64,000 nucleotides of DNA from Gracilimonas sp040882225. Lineage in GTDB: Bacteria; Bacteroidota; Rhodothermia; Balneolales; Balneolaceae. The stretch is taken from the NCBI GenBank assembly GCA_040882225.1, contig JBBEBR010000011.1:1-64000 (forward strand), written 5' to 3'. Below, piece after piece: positions 25,690 to 34,010 of the stretch. Position 1 is the stretch's first letter; each line of letters starts with the position of its first letter. Made by a program: the position numbers and the translations under genes. The notes under the pieces are model-generated. The model ran no database searches and was not told the origin of the DNA. It worked only from the letters and a program-made list of their open reading frames with translations.

Positions 25690-28689
25690 ATGCACTTTCT
25701 CCTAAAAAGCAGCTTCTTTACACTTTTAATAAGTTTTTGTTTGGTGAATGTTCTCCAGGCACAAGATATCCAGTATCCCAAAACTCATAACTATCATGCC
25801 GGAATAAACCTGTATGAAGAGGGATTTTTCGAAGAAGCCGTAGAGCAGTTCAATAAGTTTCGTGATTTTTCCCCAAACCATGAGCTTCAAATTTCGGCTG
25901 ATTATTTCACCGCTCGCGCAAAAGCTGGATCCGATTCAGCAAACATTGAAGCCTATTATCAACAATTCATTCTTGAATATCCGGGTAGTGACTTATCAGT
26001 TGTTTTACTGAAAGATTTAGGCCATCGTTATACAGAGCAGGGAAAATATGAAGCTGCCATAGAATATTACCAGCAGGCCATCCAATCGTGGATGAAATCG
26101 GTAAAAGCCTCTGAAACTAAATATTGGATAGCGGAAGCCGCCGCAGAAAACAGAGATTATTCAAATTCACGCACCTATTTTTTAGAACTCGCGGATGAGT
26201 ATCCAGATTCGAAATGGGCACCAAACGCATTATATGCTCGTGGACGTCTGTACCTGGAGGAAGAAGAGTATGATGCGTCGGCACAAGCCTTCGAACTTTT
26301 GAAGGAAAGATACCCCAGCAATGAAATTACCCGAAGAGTGGGAATTGCCCTGGGCGAATCCTATTACCAACAAGGCAGATATGAAGAAGCAATAGAAGCT
26401 CTCAGAAACGCCCTAACCTATCTTGATACCGATACCAGAACCAAAGCTGTTTTTCTGATTGCTGAAAGTCATAATTATCTGAATAACTACGATGATGCGG
26501 CTCGATATTATTTACAGCACATCAATCTTACAAAGGGAACTCCAGAGGAACGGATTTCTCACTATGGATTGGGATGGTTGTATAACAAGCAGAAAATTTA
26601 TCATTGGTCGGGAGAGTCTTTTGGAAGAGCTGCTGTTGGGAATGATGAAATAGCCCGTAAAGCGCAATATTACAAAGCGGTGAACGAAAAACTCGGCGGG
26701 CAGTATGCAAAGTCCATGGACTCATTCCGGGAGTTCGGTAATCGCTACAGTGATGGCTTGTGGGTTGAAGAAGCTTATTACGAATGGGCGATTTCCGCTT
26801 TCCAAGCTGCTTTATATGGTGAGTCAATTGAAACCCTGCTAACGCTCGTTCGGAATGAAGACGCTCTCAAAGAGCCCGGTAAAATCTACACGATGCTGGG
26901 CGAGGCTTTTTACGCTAATGCGGAATACACACGGGCAACTCAGGCTTTTGAGGAAGCTGAGAAAGTAGCAGACATTGATCCCAGTTTAAAAAGACAAGCC
27001 ACTTTTCAAAAGGCATGGATTTTATTCCGAAATCAGGCTTATCAACAAGCGCAACCTGTTTTTGAAAGCGTGTATACAGAAGATCCCAACTCTGAGCTCG
27101 GCGGAGAAGCGTTATTCTGGAGCGCCGACAGCTATTACAAAATGCGGCAATTTAATCGTGCCGCTCAACGATTCTCCATCTTCATAGAAAATTATTCTGA
27201 AAGTGAATTAATGGGTGCGGCTCTTTATTCTTTGGGATGGAGCTATTTTGAAATGGGTCAGTTTGATAAAGCGGTTCAGCCTCTGGAGGATTTTCTCGCG
27301 AATTATGAACCACCACCCATAGCTCTTTTCCCTTATGATATTGACACCAAGTTAAGAATTGGAGATGCTTATTATGCTCTTGGCCAATATGGTGAGGCCA
27401 TTTCCAATTATAATAAAGCCATCGGCGCGGAACCGGGCGGCGATTATGCGATGTTTCAGGTTGCCAACAGTTACTATCGCTCAGGAAGAACTTTTGAGGC
27501 TGTAACTAATTTCCGAAAAACGCTTCGGATTTATCCTTTCAGCCGATTGCGTGAACAAGCTCAATACAACATCGCCTACATTTATTTGAATACGAATAAT
27601 TATTCTCAAGCGGTTGAAGAGTTTCAAACGGTAATCAACAAATATCCGGGAACGGAATGGGCTGCTCGTTCGCAGTATAATATTGGGGATGCATATTATA
27701 ATTCAGGTGAATATGATCGTGCGATTTCCGCATATAGATCCGTGCTGGAAAACTATCCCAAAAGCAGTTATATCATCGAAGCGATAAACGGAATTCAATA
27801 CGCGCAACTTTCGGCAGGTGGCTCTGACAGCAGTTCGGTAATTTTGGAAGAATTTCTAAGTGATAATCCCACAAGTTCAACCGCCGACCGATTACGTTAT
27901 CGTCAGGCCGAAAACATATTTCAATCCGGCGATTATGAAAATGCGATTAAAGAATTCCGTCAATATCTGAGAATTACAAATTCGGATGAACTGATTCCAG
28001 AAGCATATTCAAATCTGGGTGAAGCATACAAGCAAACCGGTCAGCTCGCTAATGCCATAGAAGCATACGAAACCATTGTAGAAGATTTCCCCAACGACGA
28101 TCTTTTTGCCTCCGCGTTAATCACCCTTGGTACTTTGCATTTTGAAAATGGAGAATATCAGCGCTCGCATGGCAGGTATGCTCATCTACTGGAAACTTCT
28201 CCCCGATATCGTCAGGAAGCATATGTAGGCATGGGGAATGCGAGTTTGGAGCAAGGCCGACTGGAGCGGGCAAAAGAAGAATATGAATCGGCATTGCAGG
28301 TAAACTTAAACAGTGAAGCCGCCAAAGCAGGACTTGGAAAAGTAGCCCTGGCCGAAGAAAACTTTGATCAGGCGGAAGAATTATTAGCTCCCATTGCCGA
28401 TAGAAGTACAACCGGAGTTGGTGCCGAGGCTCAATATTATTTAGGTGAAATTGATCAAAAACAAGGCAACTACAACGCCGCTATTGAAGAATATTCGAAG
28501 GTAAAAGTACTTTTCGGAGCGTTTGATTTTTGGGTTTCCAAAGCCATGTATAATACCGCAGAATGTCATATAAGATTAGGGAATCGGGGCGAAGCAATGA
28601 CAGTTTTGAACTCTATTGTGGTATCTTATCCCGGAACAGAAGTTGCCAAAGCAGCTCAAAATTTATTAGATAAAACCGGCGACTCGTGA
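25690..28689 (+). CDS. Exported tetratricopeptide-repeat protein
   Basis: 999 residues made almost entirely of TPR units after a signal peptide (LKSSFFTLLISFCLVNVLQAQ). Typical units include YEAAIEYYQQAIQSW, YEEAIEALRNALTYL, YGEAISNYNKAIGAEPG and YDRAISAYRSVLENYPKSS, about 25 repeats by eye. The N-terminal part, with repeated YPGSDLS / YPDSKWAP spacing, recalls BamD/YbgF-type TPRs. It probably acts as a periplasmic scaffold. No catalytic domain. Confidence 0.88.
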   Translation: MHFLLKSSFFTLLISFCLVNVLQAQDIQYPKTHNYHAGINLYEEGFFEEAVEQFNKFRDFSPNHELQISADYFTARAKAGSDSANIEAYYQQFILEYPGSDLSVVLLKDLGHRYTEQGKYEAAIEYYQQAIQSWMKSVKASETKYWIAEAAAENRDYSNSRTYFLELADEYPDSKWAPNALYARGRLYLEEEEYDASAQAFELLKERYPSNEITRRVGIALGESYYQQGRYEEAIEALRNALTYLDTDTRTKAVFLIAESHNYLNNYDDAARYYLQHINLTKGTPEERISHYGLGWLYNKQKIYHWSGESFGRAAVGNDEIARKAQYYKAVNEKLGGQYAKSMDSFREFGNRYSDGLWVEEAYYEWAISAFQAALYGESIETLLTLVRNEDALKEPGKIYTMLGEAFYANAEYTRATQAFEEAEKVADIDPSLKRQATFQKAWILFRNQAYQQAQPVFESVYTEDPNSELGGEALFWSADSYYKMRQFNRAAQRFSIFIENYSESELMGAALYSLGWSYFEMGQFDKAVQPLEDFLANYEPPPIALFPYDIDTKLRIGDAYYALGQYGEAISNYNKAIGAEPGGDYAMFQVANSYYRSGRTFEAVTNFRKTLRIYPFSRLREQAQYNIAYIYLNTNNYSQAVEEFQTVINKYPGTEWAARSQYNIGDAYYNSGEYDRAISAYRSVLENYPKSSYIIEAINGIQYAQLSAGGSDSSSVILEEFLSDNPTSSTADRLRYRQAENIFQSGDYENAIKEFRQYLRITNSDELIPEAYSNLGEAYKQTGQLANAIEAYETIVEDFPNDDLFASALITLGTLHFENGEYQRSHGRYAHLLETSPRYRQEAYVGMGNASLEQGRLERAKEEYESALQVNLNSEAAKAGLGKVALAEENFDQAEELLAPIADRSTTGVGAEAQYYLGEIDQKQGNYNAAIEEYSKVKVLFGAFDFWVSKAMYNTAECHIRLGNRGEAMTVLNSIVVSYPGTEVAKAAQNLLDKTGDS

Positions 28690-28756
28690 TTTCTGATTAT
28701 AGGGTTTATAAATTTATGCTGATCGTTTTTTACAAAAATTCTTATTCAGATTACAC

Positions 28757-30040
28757 ATGATCAAACATGTACTACCTGTTGCATCTTTAAAAGGTGAACT
28801 ATCACTTCCACCTGATAAATCCATTTCGCAGCGCGCCGCTATTTTTTCTTTATTACATGAAGGGGTTTCAGAAGTGAAAAATTATTCCCCGGCACAAGAT
28901 CCTCAAAGTACTTTGAGTTGTGTTCAGCAATTAGGCGCTGACATTCAGCACTCGGAAAATACGCTCAACATCAAAGGAACGGGAAGAGCAGGGTTGAACT
29001 CTCCCAAAAAAGATATGGATTGCGGAAATTCAGGCACTGCCATGCGATTGCTTTCGGGAGTGTTAACCGGCGCGGGAATTTCAGCAAAATTAATAGGTGA
29101 TGATTCTCTTTGTGGTAGAACCATGACGCGGATCATCCATCCTTTAGAAAAAATGGGAGCGCATATTTTAGCGAGAAATGGCGCTTATGCTCCACTTTAT
29201 ATCAACAGGAATGAACCGTTAAAAGCTCTTCATTTTGAATTACCGATTCCCAGTGCACAATTAAAATCCTGCATCTTGTTGGCGGGATTGTTTGGGGAAG
29301 AAATTACCCGTGTTGTAGAAACTTTACCCAGCCGCGATCATACCGAGCGGCTGTTGAATTTGAATGTAGAATCCGGCGACGGACAAAAAGTCATTTCGGC
29401 AAGTCTGGCGGATGAAATTCCAAATCAAAGCTACACTATTCCGGGAGATTTTTCCGCCGCCGCTTTTTGGCTGGCAGCCGGCGCAATTCATTCGGAGGCG
29501 GAATTATTCTTGCAAAACGTTGGCTTAAATCCCACCAGAAATGCTTTTCTCCATTTATTGATTGAAATGGGAGCAGATCTCACCATACAAAACGAAAGAA
29601 ATGAAGGTGCCGAACCGGTAGGGGAAATCAGCATAAAAAGCTCATCTTTAAAAGCTATAGAAGTAGATCCTAAAGTCATACCAAATTGCATTGATGAACT
29701 TCCCGTGCTTGCCGTAGCTATGCTATTTGCGGAAGGAACTTCTGTCATTTCCGGGGCCGAAGAACTGCGCCATAAAGAAACAGATCGAATAATGGCTATA
29801 GCTAACATGTTAAAATCCGTGGGAGCCAATTTCGAAGAGAAAGAAGACGGGCTCATCATTCATGGAAATCCGGATTATTCTTTTGAATCAGCCGCCTTCA
29901 AAAGCTTCCATGATCATCGCATTGCAATGGCTGCTGCCGTTCTCTCTCTCAAAGGGAAAAAAGAAAGCAGAATAATAGACGCCGAATGCGCAGCTGTTTC
30001 TTACCCGAATTTTTGGAAGGACCTGGAGAAGATTAGCTAA
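28757..30040 (+). CDS. aroA: 3-phosphoshikimate 1-carboxyvinyltransferase (EPSP synthase)
   Basis: Sixth enzyme of the shikimate pathway, joining phosphoenolpyruvate to shikimate-3-phosphate. Signature motifs: LSLPPDKSISQRAAIFS, DCGNSGTAMRLLSG, GDDSLCGRTM, SAQLKSCILLAG, and RHKETDRIMAIANML. Length 427 is normal. Single gene with a 67-bp leader. Confidence 0.97.
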   Translation: MIKHVLPVASLKGELSLPPDKSISQRAAIFSLLHEGVSEVKNYSPAQDPQSTLSCVQQLGADIQHSENTLNIKGTGRAGLNSPKKDMDCGNSGTAMRLLSGVLTGAGISAKLIGDDSLCGRTMTRIIHPLEKMGAHILARNGAYAPLYINRNEPLKALHFELPIPSAQLKSCILLAGLFGEEITRVVETLPSRDHTERLLNLNVESGDGQKVISASLADEIPNQSYTIPGDFSAAAFWLAAGAIHSEAELFLQNVGLNPTRNAFLHLLIEMGADLTIQNERNEGAEPVGEISIKSSSLKAIEVDPKVIPNCIDELPVLAVAMLFAEGTSVISGAEELRHKETDRIMAIANMLKSVGANFEEKEDGLIIHGNPDYSFESAAFKSFHDHRIAMAAAVLSLKGKKESRIIDAECAAVSYPNFWKDLEKIS

Positions 30041-30098
30041 TTTTATAGCTGGTTGTTTTTACCTACTTTGGGAGAATCTTTTAATTGATTTAGAAAAA

Positions 30099-31196
30099 AT
30101 GGGATATCTAAAAGCAATCTTCTCCGTTTTCCTTTTGTGTAATTTAATGAGCTGTGCAGCTGAATCAACTGGCAATTCTGAGATAAAAACAACAGAGCTT
30201 AAAGATTTCGAGCTTTTTGTTAGCCTTGAATCAAACACTTTAGCGATTCCAAACATCATTAAATACGATAAGAATCTTTTCGTTTATGATATAGGGCACG
30301 GTAAAATCATAGAAATTGGGCAGGATAAAAAAGTGGTGAGAGAGTTTGGAAGAGCCGGACGCGGACCAGGAGAATTTTTATTAGTCAACAACATTTTCCT
30401 CACTGAAGACCATCTTTATATAGTTGATAACGTTCAACTCCTTACTCATAAATATCATAAGAACGGAGAGCTTCAATCTTCTTTTGATTTTGGGAAAATA
30501 ACAAAACAGCCAATTGCGCCACCTCCACCCGCCGGTTTAATGGCTATGGAAATTGACAATCAGCCTTTTATATCCTTGCAAGGTGATATCATGTTGTCAA
30601 CTGTGAATGTTGGCACTACTGACGGCAATATTTTTGAACTATTGAATTGGGAGGGAGATAAACTATCAGAACTTGGAGAAGTGCCCGAAGGAAGTACATT
30701 CGACCTTGATTATGTAAAACTAAGACAAGATGTATCTCAAAGAGAAATCCCCTCATTTTACCGTTCTAACAGTTTTCCGGTGAGTGATTATGCAAATCCA
30801 GATGAATTTTTCGTGGTATATAGTTCCCTGCCTAAAATAGCCAAGTACAAAGCCGATGGAGAAAAAATATGGGAACACGAAATTAAAAGTACTGAAACAG
30901 ATAGCATCAGCAATCGGTTTTTTGAAGTGATGGATGATATGAGGAAATCTTCAGATATAAGAGATAGAATTGATCTTGAATATTATACTTCTGGAATTAG
31001 CGGCGAAAACGGAGATATTTATTTAGTGGTAAATTCACGCCCCGTTGTGGTTCATCAATTCAGTGGAACGGGAGAATTGATACATAAATACAAATTTACT
31101 TCTGAAGAAATTACCCCAATACTCGATTTTGACTTTGCCAATAAGCGTGTATTCGCAGTTACGAAAGAGGGTGAAGTTCGGACTTACTCGTTCTAA
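30099..31196 (+). CDS. 6-bladed beta-propeller lipoprotein
   Basis: Lipoprotein signal with lipobox NLMSC (Cys near residue 19). The mature part shows the 6-bladed/NHL-like propeller pattern: VVREFGRAGRGPGEFLLVNN, YIVDNVQLLTHKY, later YKADGEKIWEHE and RVFAVTKEGEVRTYSF. Proteins like this are abundant in Bacteroidota and Balneolota and act as surface binding modules; the ligand is unknown. Confidence 0.75.
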   Translation: MGYLKAIFSVFLLCNLMSCAAESTGNSEIKTTELKDFELFVSLESNTLAIPNIIKYDKNLFVYDIGHGKIIEIGQDKKVVREFGRAGRGPGEFLLVNNIFLTEDHLYIVDNVQLLTHKYHKNGELQSSFDFGKITKQPIAPPPPAGLMAMEIDNQPFISLQGDIMLSTVNVGTTDGNIFELLNWEGDKLSELGEVPEGSTFDLDYVKLRQDVSQREIPSFYRSNSFPVSDYANPDEFFVVYSSLPKIAKYKADGEKIWEHEIKSTETDSISNRFFEVMDDMRKSSDIRDRIDLEYYTSGISGENGDIYLVVNSRPVVVHQFSGTGELIHKYKFTSEEITPILDFDFANKRVFAVTKEGEVRTYSF

Positions 31197-31232
31197 TACA
31201 AATATCTTTCTCGGCATAACTACTCGTGTACC

Positions 31233-31259
31233 CTGACATTCCGTCCGTCAATACGTCAG
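31233..31259. promoter_or_regulatory. Dyad upstream of the hsp20 sigma-54 promoter, likely activator site
   Basis: Outer arms CTGAC (31233-31237) and GTCAG (31255-31259) with internal GTC repeats between them, so it can be read as two overlapping half-conserved CTGAC-N5-GTCAG sites. It lies 23 bp upstream of the -24 element. A binding site for a sigma-54 activator or a heat-shock regulator is the obvious reading. Confidence 0.5.
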
Positions 31260-31281
31260 TTTTACCAAGTACTACCCTGAT

Positions 31282-31298
31282 TGGCACCGCTATTGCTT
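31282..31298 (+). promoter_or_regulatory. Sigma-54 (RpoN) promoter of hsp20
   Basis: TGGCAC-N5-TTGCTT with GG at 31283-31284 and GC at 31295-31296. The spacing between GG and GC is exactly 10 nt, matching the -24/-12 consensus at every core base. Transcription would start near 31308, which rules out the in-frame ATG at 31300 and supports ATG 31333 as the hsp20 start. Confidence 0.75.
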
Positions 31299-31332
31299 AA
31301 TGACTCGTGAACCCAAATTAATAGTAAGCACA

Positions 31333-31767
31333 ATGAGCGATTTTACAGGCTTTGGTATCGAAATTGAGAAGCATCTTTCGAAGCTGGGAAAAGACATTCA
31401 ACAATTTGTTGAAAAGGTAGTACCTCTTGCAAGTGAGGGTAAAGACTTTGCTCCCGATTGTGACATTGTGGAAAGTGAAGCCGAATTTAAAGTTTTGCTT
31501 GATCTTCCAGGGCTTTCCAAAAAAGAAATTGGAATCGCTCTGAAAGACAATGTGCTTACGGTAAAGGGAGAAAGAGAAATCACCGCAGATGAAGGGGAAG
31601 AGTTCAAGCGTCAGGAACGCAAGAGAGGAGCTTTCGCCCGGGCTTTTGCGGTACCGCAGAATGTAAATGCGGCAGAAATACAAGCAAATTTCAGGAATGG
31701 CGTACTTACTGTAAGCATGCCAAAATCGGATGTATTGAAAGACTCTCAATCCATACCGGTTAATTAA
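31333..31767 (+). CDS. Small heat-shock protein (Hsp20/alpha-crystallin)
   Basis: ATP-independent holdase chaperone, 144 residues from ATG 31333. Alpha-crystallin domain: CDIVESEAEFKVLLDLPGLS, VLTVKGEREI, the FARAFAVPQNV strand and the closing A.FRNGVLTVSMPK motif (NFRNGVLTVSMPK). The C-terminal IPV anchor (SIPVN) is present. It stands directly before dnaK, and a sigma-54 promoter precedes it. Confidence 0.93.
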   Translation: MSDFTGFGIEIEKHLSKLGKDIQQFVEKVVPLASEGKDFAPDCDIVESEAEFKVLLDLPGLSKKEIGIALKDNVLTVKGEREITADEGEEFKRQERKRGAFARAFAVPQNVNAAEIQANFRNGVLTVSMPKSDVLKDSQSIPVN

Positions 31768-31775
31768 AAGTATTC

Positions 31776-31836
31776 GCCACGAATGCACAAAATCACAAAA
31801 ACTTTTAGTGCTTTAGTGCTTTCGTGATTCAGTGGC
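31776..31836. repeat. Imperfect palindromic intergenic element between hsp20 and dnaK
   Basis: Imperfect dyad with ends GCCACGAATGCAC and GTGATTCAGTGGC around an A/T-rich middle. It looks like a dispersed hairpin repeat of the CCACGAAT type. No heat-shock operator (CIRCE) is seen here. Confidence 0.45.
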
Positions 31837-31875
31837 TAAAAAAACATTTAATACAATAAAACAAGACTCAGACCA

Positions 31876-33819
31876 ATGGGAAAGATTATAGGAATTGATT
31901 TAGGAACAACAAACTCGTGCGTTGCCGTGATGGAAGGCAATGAGCCAGTTGTAATTCAAAATAGTGAGGGCGGCAGAACTACCCCTTCGGTTGTTGCTTT
32001 CACTAAAGACGGCGAGCGGATGGTAGGGGCACCGGCAAAGCGCCAGGCAATCACTAATCCTCAAAAAACCGTTGCTTCCGTAAAACGCTTTATGGGGCGC
32101 AAATACGATGAGGTAAAAGAAGAAACCAAACAAGTGGCATATGAAGTTGCCAATGCTGATGACGGCACAGCGCGTGTAAAAATTGAAGACCGTCTCTACG
32201 CGCCGCAGGAAATTTCCGCTATGGTTCTTCAAAAAATGAAGCAAACCGCGGAAGAATATCTTGGGGAAAAAGTAACCGAAGCGGTTATTACCGTTCCCGC
32301 TTATTTTAATGACGCACAGCGAAAAGCAACGCAGGAAGCCGGAAAAATTGCCGGGCTTGATGTGAAGAGGATCATCAACGAACCAACCGCGGCTTCTTTA
32401 GCCTACGGCCTGGATAAGAAAGATATCGACCAAACTATAGCTGTTTATGACCTTGGTGGTGGTACATTCGACGTTTCTATTCTTGAATTAGGTGATGGTG
32501 TATTTGAAGTTAAATCCACACATGGTGATACTCATCTTGGTGGCGATGACTTTGATCAGCGCATTATAGATTTCCTTGCAGATGAGTTCAAGAAAGATGA
32601 AGGAATTGATCTTCGGAAAGATCCAATGGCAATGCAGCGTCTAAAAGATGCCGCCGAGAAAGCTAAAATTGAACTTTCCAGTTCACAAAAAACAAATGTG
32701 AACCTCCCCTTTGTTACCGCAACTCAAGATGGCCCAAAACATTTGAACATTGATTTAAGCCGTGCAAAATTTGAGCAGTTGGTGGACGACCTTGTGAAAA
32801 GATCCATCACTCCGTGTGAAAAAGCGTTGAAAGACGCCGGCTTCACAAAAGATGATATTGATCAGGTAATTCTGGTTGGTGGTTCAACACGTATTCCTAA
32901 AATTCAGGAAGCCGTTAAGGAATTTTTCGGAAAAGAGCCAAGTAAGGGCGTAAATCCCGATGAAGTAGTAGCCGTTGGAGCTGCTATTCAGGGTGGCGTA
33001 CTTTCCGGTGATGTGGAAGATGTAGTGTTGCTTGATGTAACGCCATTAACACTCGGTATTGAAACTTTGGGTGGAGTTATGACCCCGCTTATTGAATCGA
33101 ACAGCACTATCCCAACCAGTAAATCGCAGTCATTTTCTACCGCTGCGGCTAATCAGTCGAGCGTAGAAATTCATGTGCTACAGGGAGAACGGGCTAAAGC
33201 GGTTGATAACAGAACGCTCGGGCGTTTTCATTTGGATGGAATTCCACCGGCTCCGCGCGGCGTTCCTCAAATTGAGGTAACTTTTGATATTGACGCAAAC
33301 GGCGTTTTAAATATTAAAGCAAAGGATAAAGGAACCGGAAAAGAGCAAAGTATTCGCATCGAATCTTCTTCTGGCTTAAGTGATGAGGAAATCGTAAAAA
33401 TGAAAACTGCTGCCGAGGAGCACGCCGAAGAAGATAAGAAGCTTCGCGAACGAATCGAGAAGTTGAATCAGGCCGACAGTTTAATTTTTTCAACAAAGAA
33501 GCAACTTGAAGAATATGGCGACAAAATTTCCGAAGGAAATAAATCAGCCATTGAAGATGCCGTTGAGAAACTGGAAGCCGCTCATAAAGAAGAAAACATA
33601 GAAGAGATAGATACAGCGGTTGAAGCGGTTAACAAAGCATGGTCGGCTGCTTCCGAAGAAATCTACAAAGCGAGTCAGGAAGAAGCGGCTGCCGGTGCAG
33701 AAGACGGCAAAGCTGGCGGAGAGTCTGGTGAAAAATCAACGGAAGACAGTGAAAGCGAAGGTGGCGATGACGCCGTTGACGCCGATTACGAAGTAGTTGA
33801 TGACGATGACAAGAAATAA
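31876..33819 (+). CDS. dnaK: Chaperone DnaK (Hsp70)
   Basis: ATP-dependent chaperone, 647 residues. Actin-like ATPase signatures: IGIDLGTTNSCVAVMEG, VYDLGGGTFDVSILELG and VILVGGSTRIPKIQ. The substrate-binding domain follows with DVTPLTLGIETLGGVMTPLI, and the lid ends in an acidic, low-complexity tail (DADYEVVDDDDKK). dnaJ and grpE are not adjacent. A strong terminator follows. Confidence 0.98.
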   Translation: MGKIIGIDLGTTNSCVAVMEGNEPVVIQNSEGGRTTPSVVAFTKDGERMVGAPAKRQAITNPQKTVASVKRFMGRKYDEVKEETKQVAYEVANADDGTARVKIEDRLYAPQEISAMVLQKMKQTAEEYLGEKVTEAVITVPAYFNDAQRKATQEAGKIAGLDVKRIINEPTAASLAYGLDKKDIDQTIAVYDLGGGTFDVSILELGDGVFEVKSTHGDTHLGGDDFDQRIIDFLADEFKKDEGIDLRKDPMAMQRLKDAAEKAKIELSSSQKTNVNLPFVTATQDGPKHLNIDLSRAKFEQLVDDLVKRSITPCEKALKDAGFTKDDIDQVILVGGSTRIPKIQEAVKEFFGKEPSKGVNPDEVVAVGAAIQGGVLSGDVEDVVLLDVTPLTLGIETLGGVMTPLIESNSTIPTSKSQSFSTAAANQSSVEIHVLQGERAKAVDNRTLGRFHLDGIPPAPRGVPQIEVTFDIDANGVLNIKAKDKGTGKEQSIRIESSSGLSDEEIVKMKTAAEEHAEEDKKLRERIEKLNQADSLIFSTKKQLEEYGDKISEGNKSAIEDAVEKLEAAHKEENIEEIDTAVEAVNKAWSAASEEIYKASQEEAAAGAEDGKAGGESGEKSTEDSESEGGDDAVDADYEVVDDDDKK

Positions 33820-33841
33820 CATTTCTTGTTGAAACGATATC

Positions 33842-33877
33842 AAATCCCGCTCATTAAATTGGGCGGGATTTTTTTTG
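33842..33877 (+). terminator. Rho-independent terminator of dnaK
   Basis: Stem AAATCCCGC (33842-33850) and GCGGGATTT (33863-33871) with a 12-nt loop, running into an 8-T tract, 22 nt after the dnaK stop. Confidence 0.9.
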
Positions 33878-33906
33878 CCTAATCTTTCTGTATTTCAAAT
33901 ATGTCG

Positions 33907-33995
33907 ACACCTCTTTAGGGAGAACACCCCAAAATTTGTTTCTGGACGAAACAAATTTATCCCCTCTGGGATAGGGGAATTTTAAAGACAGAGGT
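33907..33995. repeat. Nested palindromic element
   Basis: Core perfect 10-bp dyad AAATTTGTTT (33932-33941) and AAACAAATTT (33949-33958) with a 7-nt loop. Weaker outer complementarity exists between ACCTCTTTA near 33909 and TAAAGACAGAGGT near 33992. Possible MITE remnant, or a second hairpin between the convergent dnaK and histidine kinase genes. Confidence 0.45.
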
Positions 33996-34010
33996 ATTAC
34001 GATTTAGTTA

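Noticed and set aside
31300..31332. Upstream ATG of hsp20 in the same frame
   Set aside because: It lies before the transcription start predicted from the sigma-54 promoter, so it could not be translated from that transcript.
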